In this document: positions 62,583-64,000 of the stretch, piece after piece
Layout of the letters: each line of letters begins with the position of its first letter
How positions within the stretch are numbered: position 1 is the first letter of the stretch
Assembly: GCF_000508165.1 (NCBI RefSeq)
Contig: NZ_AYOZ01000034.1
Location: 62,001 to 126,000 of the forward strand
DNA from: Marinomonas profundimaris
GTDB taxonomy: Bacteria; Pseudomonadota; Gammaproteobacteria; Pseudomonadales; Marinomonadaceae
Direction: 5' to 3'
Length of the DNA: 64,000 nucleotides
Made by a program: the position numbers and the translations under genes
The notes under the pieces: model-generated
Database searches by the model: none
The model's input: the letters and a program-made list of their open reading frames with translations, nothing else
Told to the model about the DNA's origin: nothing

Positions 62583-63413
62583 TTAACTCAAGGCTCTGGA
62601 ATGATGCTCTAGGTGATCATCAATGAAGCTGGCGATGAAGAAGTAGCTGTGGTCGTAACCCGGTTGACGGCGAAGCGTAATCGGGTGTCCGGCTTTTTCA
62701 CAGGCGGCTTCTAGAGCTTCTGGTTTAAGTTGTTCTACCAAGAAGTTATCGGCTTCACCTTGATCAATAAACAATGGTAAGCGTTCACTTGCGTTTTCGA
62801 TCAGCAAAGTGGCGTCCCATTCGTTCCAAGTGGTTTTGTCTTCACCCAAATATCCGGTGAAGGCTTTTTCGCCCCAAGGACAATTAGTTGGATTAGCAAT
62901 TGGCGCAAAGGCCGAGACAGATTGATATTTGCCCGGGTTCTTCAGCGCACAAATCAAGGCGCCATGACCGCCCATTGAGTGACCAGATATAGAACGCTTA
63001 TCTGTCACAGGGAAGTTGGCTTCGACCAAGTGCGGCAGTTCTTGAACTACGTAATCGTACATGTGGTAAGTATTCGAATACGGTTCCACCGTGGCGTTCA
63101 CATAGAAACCTGCCGCTGAACCAAAGTCGTAGCTTTCGTGTTCATTCGGATAATCCGTACCTCGTGGGCTGGTATCGGGACAAACAATGGCCAATCCCAA
63201 TTCCGCCGCTTTACGAAAAGCACCGGCTTTTTGGCTGAAATTTTCGTCCGTGCAAGTCAAGCCAGACAACCAATACAAGACGGGGACGCTTTGCGTTTCT
63301 GCTTGTGGTGGCAGATAAATAGCAAAGGTCATGTCGCCTTTAACCGACAAGCTTTCATGCTTGTAACGCTTCAACCAACCGCCAAAGCTTTTCGTGCTGG
63401 ATAGCAATTCCAT
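62583..63413 (-). CDS. fghA: S-formylglutathione hydrolase
   Basis: Hydrolyses S-formylglutathione to formate and glutathione, the second step of formaldehyde detoxification. 276 residues of the esterase D family: VLYWLSGLTCTDENFSQKAGA, the nucleophile in SISGHSMGGHGALI (Ser near 147), and the catalytic His in GYDHSYFFIASFI. It follows frmA by 73 bp on the same strand. Confidence 0.95.
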   Translation of the reverse strand: MELLSSTKSFGGWLKRYKHESLSVKGDMTFAIYLPPQAETQSVPVLYWLSGLTCTDENFSQKAGAFRKAAELGLAIVCPDTSPRGTDYPNEHESYDFGSAAGFYVNATVEPYSNTYHMYDYVVQELPHLVEANFPVTDKRSISGHSMGGHGALICALKNPGKYQSVSAFAPIANPTNCPWGEKAFTGYLGEDKTTWNEWDATLLIENASERLPLFIDQGEADNFLVEQLKPEALEAACEKAGHPITLRRQPGYDHSYFFIASFIDDHLEHHSRALS

Positions 63414-63486
63414 CCTGTTACTCCTCGCTTTACATTAGCTAAGAGCATGAAGGCCGCCAACGCAACCTTCATGCGCGGTGATCGAC

Positions 63487-64000
<514 letters not shown>

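Overview
The window looks like chromosomal DNA of a marine gammaproteobacterium of the Oceanospirillales type, most like Marinomonas. This is inferred from gene content, not from a database search: two TRAP transporters, HlyU, VF530 and DUF5062 proteins, the EpmA/EpmB/EF-P set, TmcA, a DctB/DctD pair and many GGDEF proteins. Coding density is high and no rRNA, tRNA, CRISPR array, prophage or intact insertion sequence was recognised. Both ends cut through genes: a 2OG-Fe(II) oxygenase at the left and glutathione-dependent formaldehyde dehydrogenase at the right.

Region 1-10.4 kb holds small housekeeping and stress genes: DJ-1/PfpI with a divergent LysR regulator, a metallo-hydrolase, GNAT, VOC and GFA proteins, a YafY-type regulator, a single-chain glycyl-tRNA synthetase, DCC and SDR proteins, and an Lrp regulator. 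Region 10.4-15.1 kb is a methylcitrate (propionate) operon, gntR-prpB-prpC-prpD. Its promoter carries three copies of an ATTGTCGACAAT-like palindrome placed around a sigma70 promoter. Region 15.2-23.3 kb has a chemoreceptor, tmcA (with a perfect 13-bp inverted repeat over its promoter and ribosome binding site) and a dctPQM TRAP operon whose membrane subunits are enlarged.

Region 23.3-33.0 kb is a complete oxidative uronate pathway on two divergent transcripts: TRAP dctPQM, udh, kdgD and 2-oxoglutarate semialdehyde dehydrogenase on the minus strand; a GntR regulator, gci and gli on the plus strand. Imported galacturonate or glucuronate would be oxidised by Udh to an aldarolactone, rearranged by Gli and Gci to a 3-deoxy-2-keto-hexarate, then turned by KdgD and the dehydrogenase into 2-oxoglutarate. 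Three copies of the 11-bp palindrome TCATAnTATGA mark the promoters of this regulon.

Region 33-44 kb has gamma-glutamyltransferase, a diguanylate cyclase, a TSUP permease, DctB/DctD, a FIST-GGDEF-EAL protein and epmA. Region 44-49 kb shows signs of rearrangement: a C-terminal remnant of an EamA exporter before lysE, and two near-identical 25-bp palindromes about 2 kb apart, one beside the break in the remnant. Region 48.6-61.4 kb has efp and epmB, an RNase J-like protein, an AsmA-like protein, a NYN nuclease, two tandem paralogous diguanylate cyclases, a GAF-GGDEF cyclase, hydrolases and SDRs. Region 61.4-62.4 kb is a small accessory patch: a decayed Phd/YefM antitoxin and an AT-rich gene of unknown function. 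The window ends with fghA and frmA for formaldehyde detoxification.
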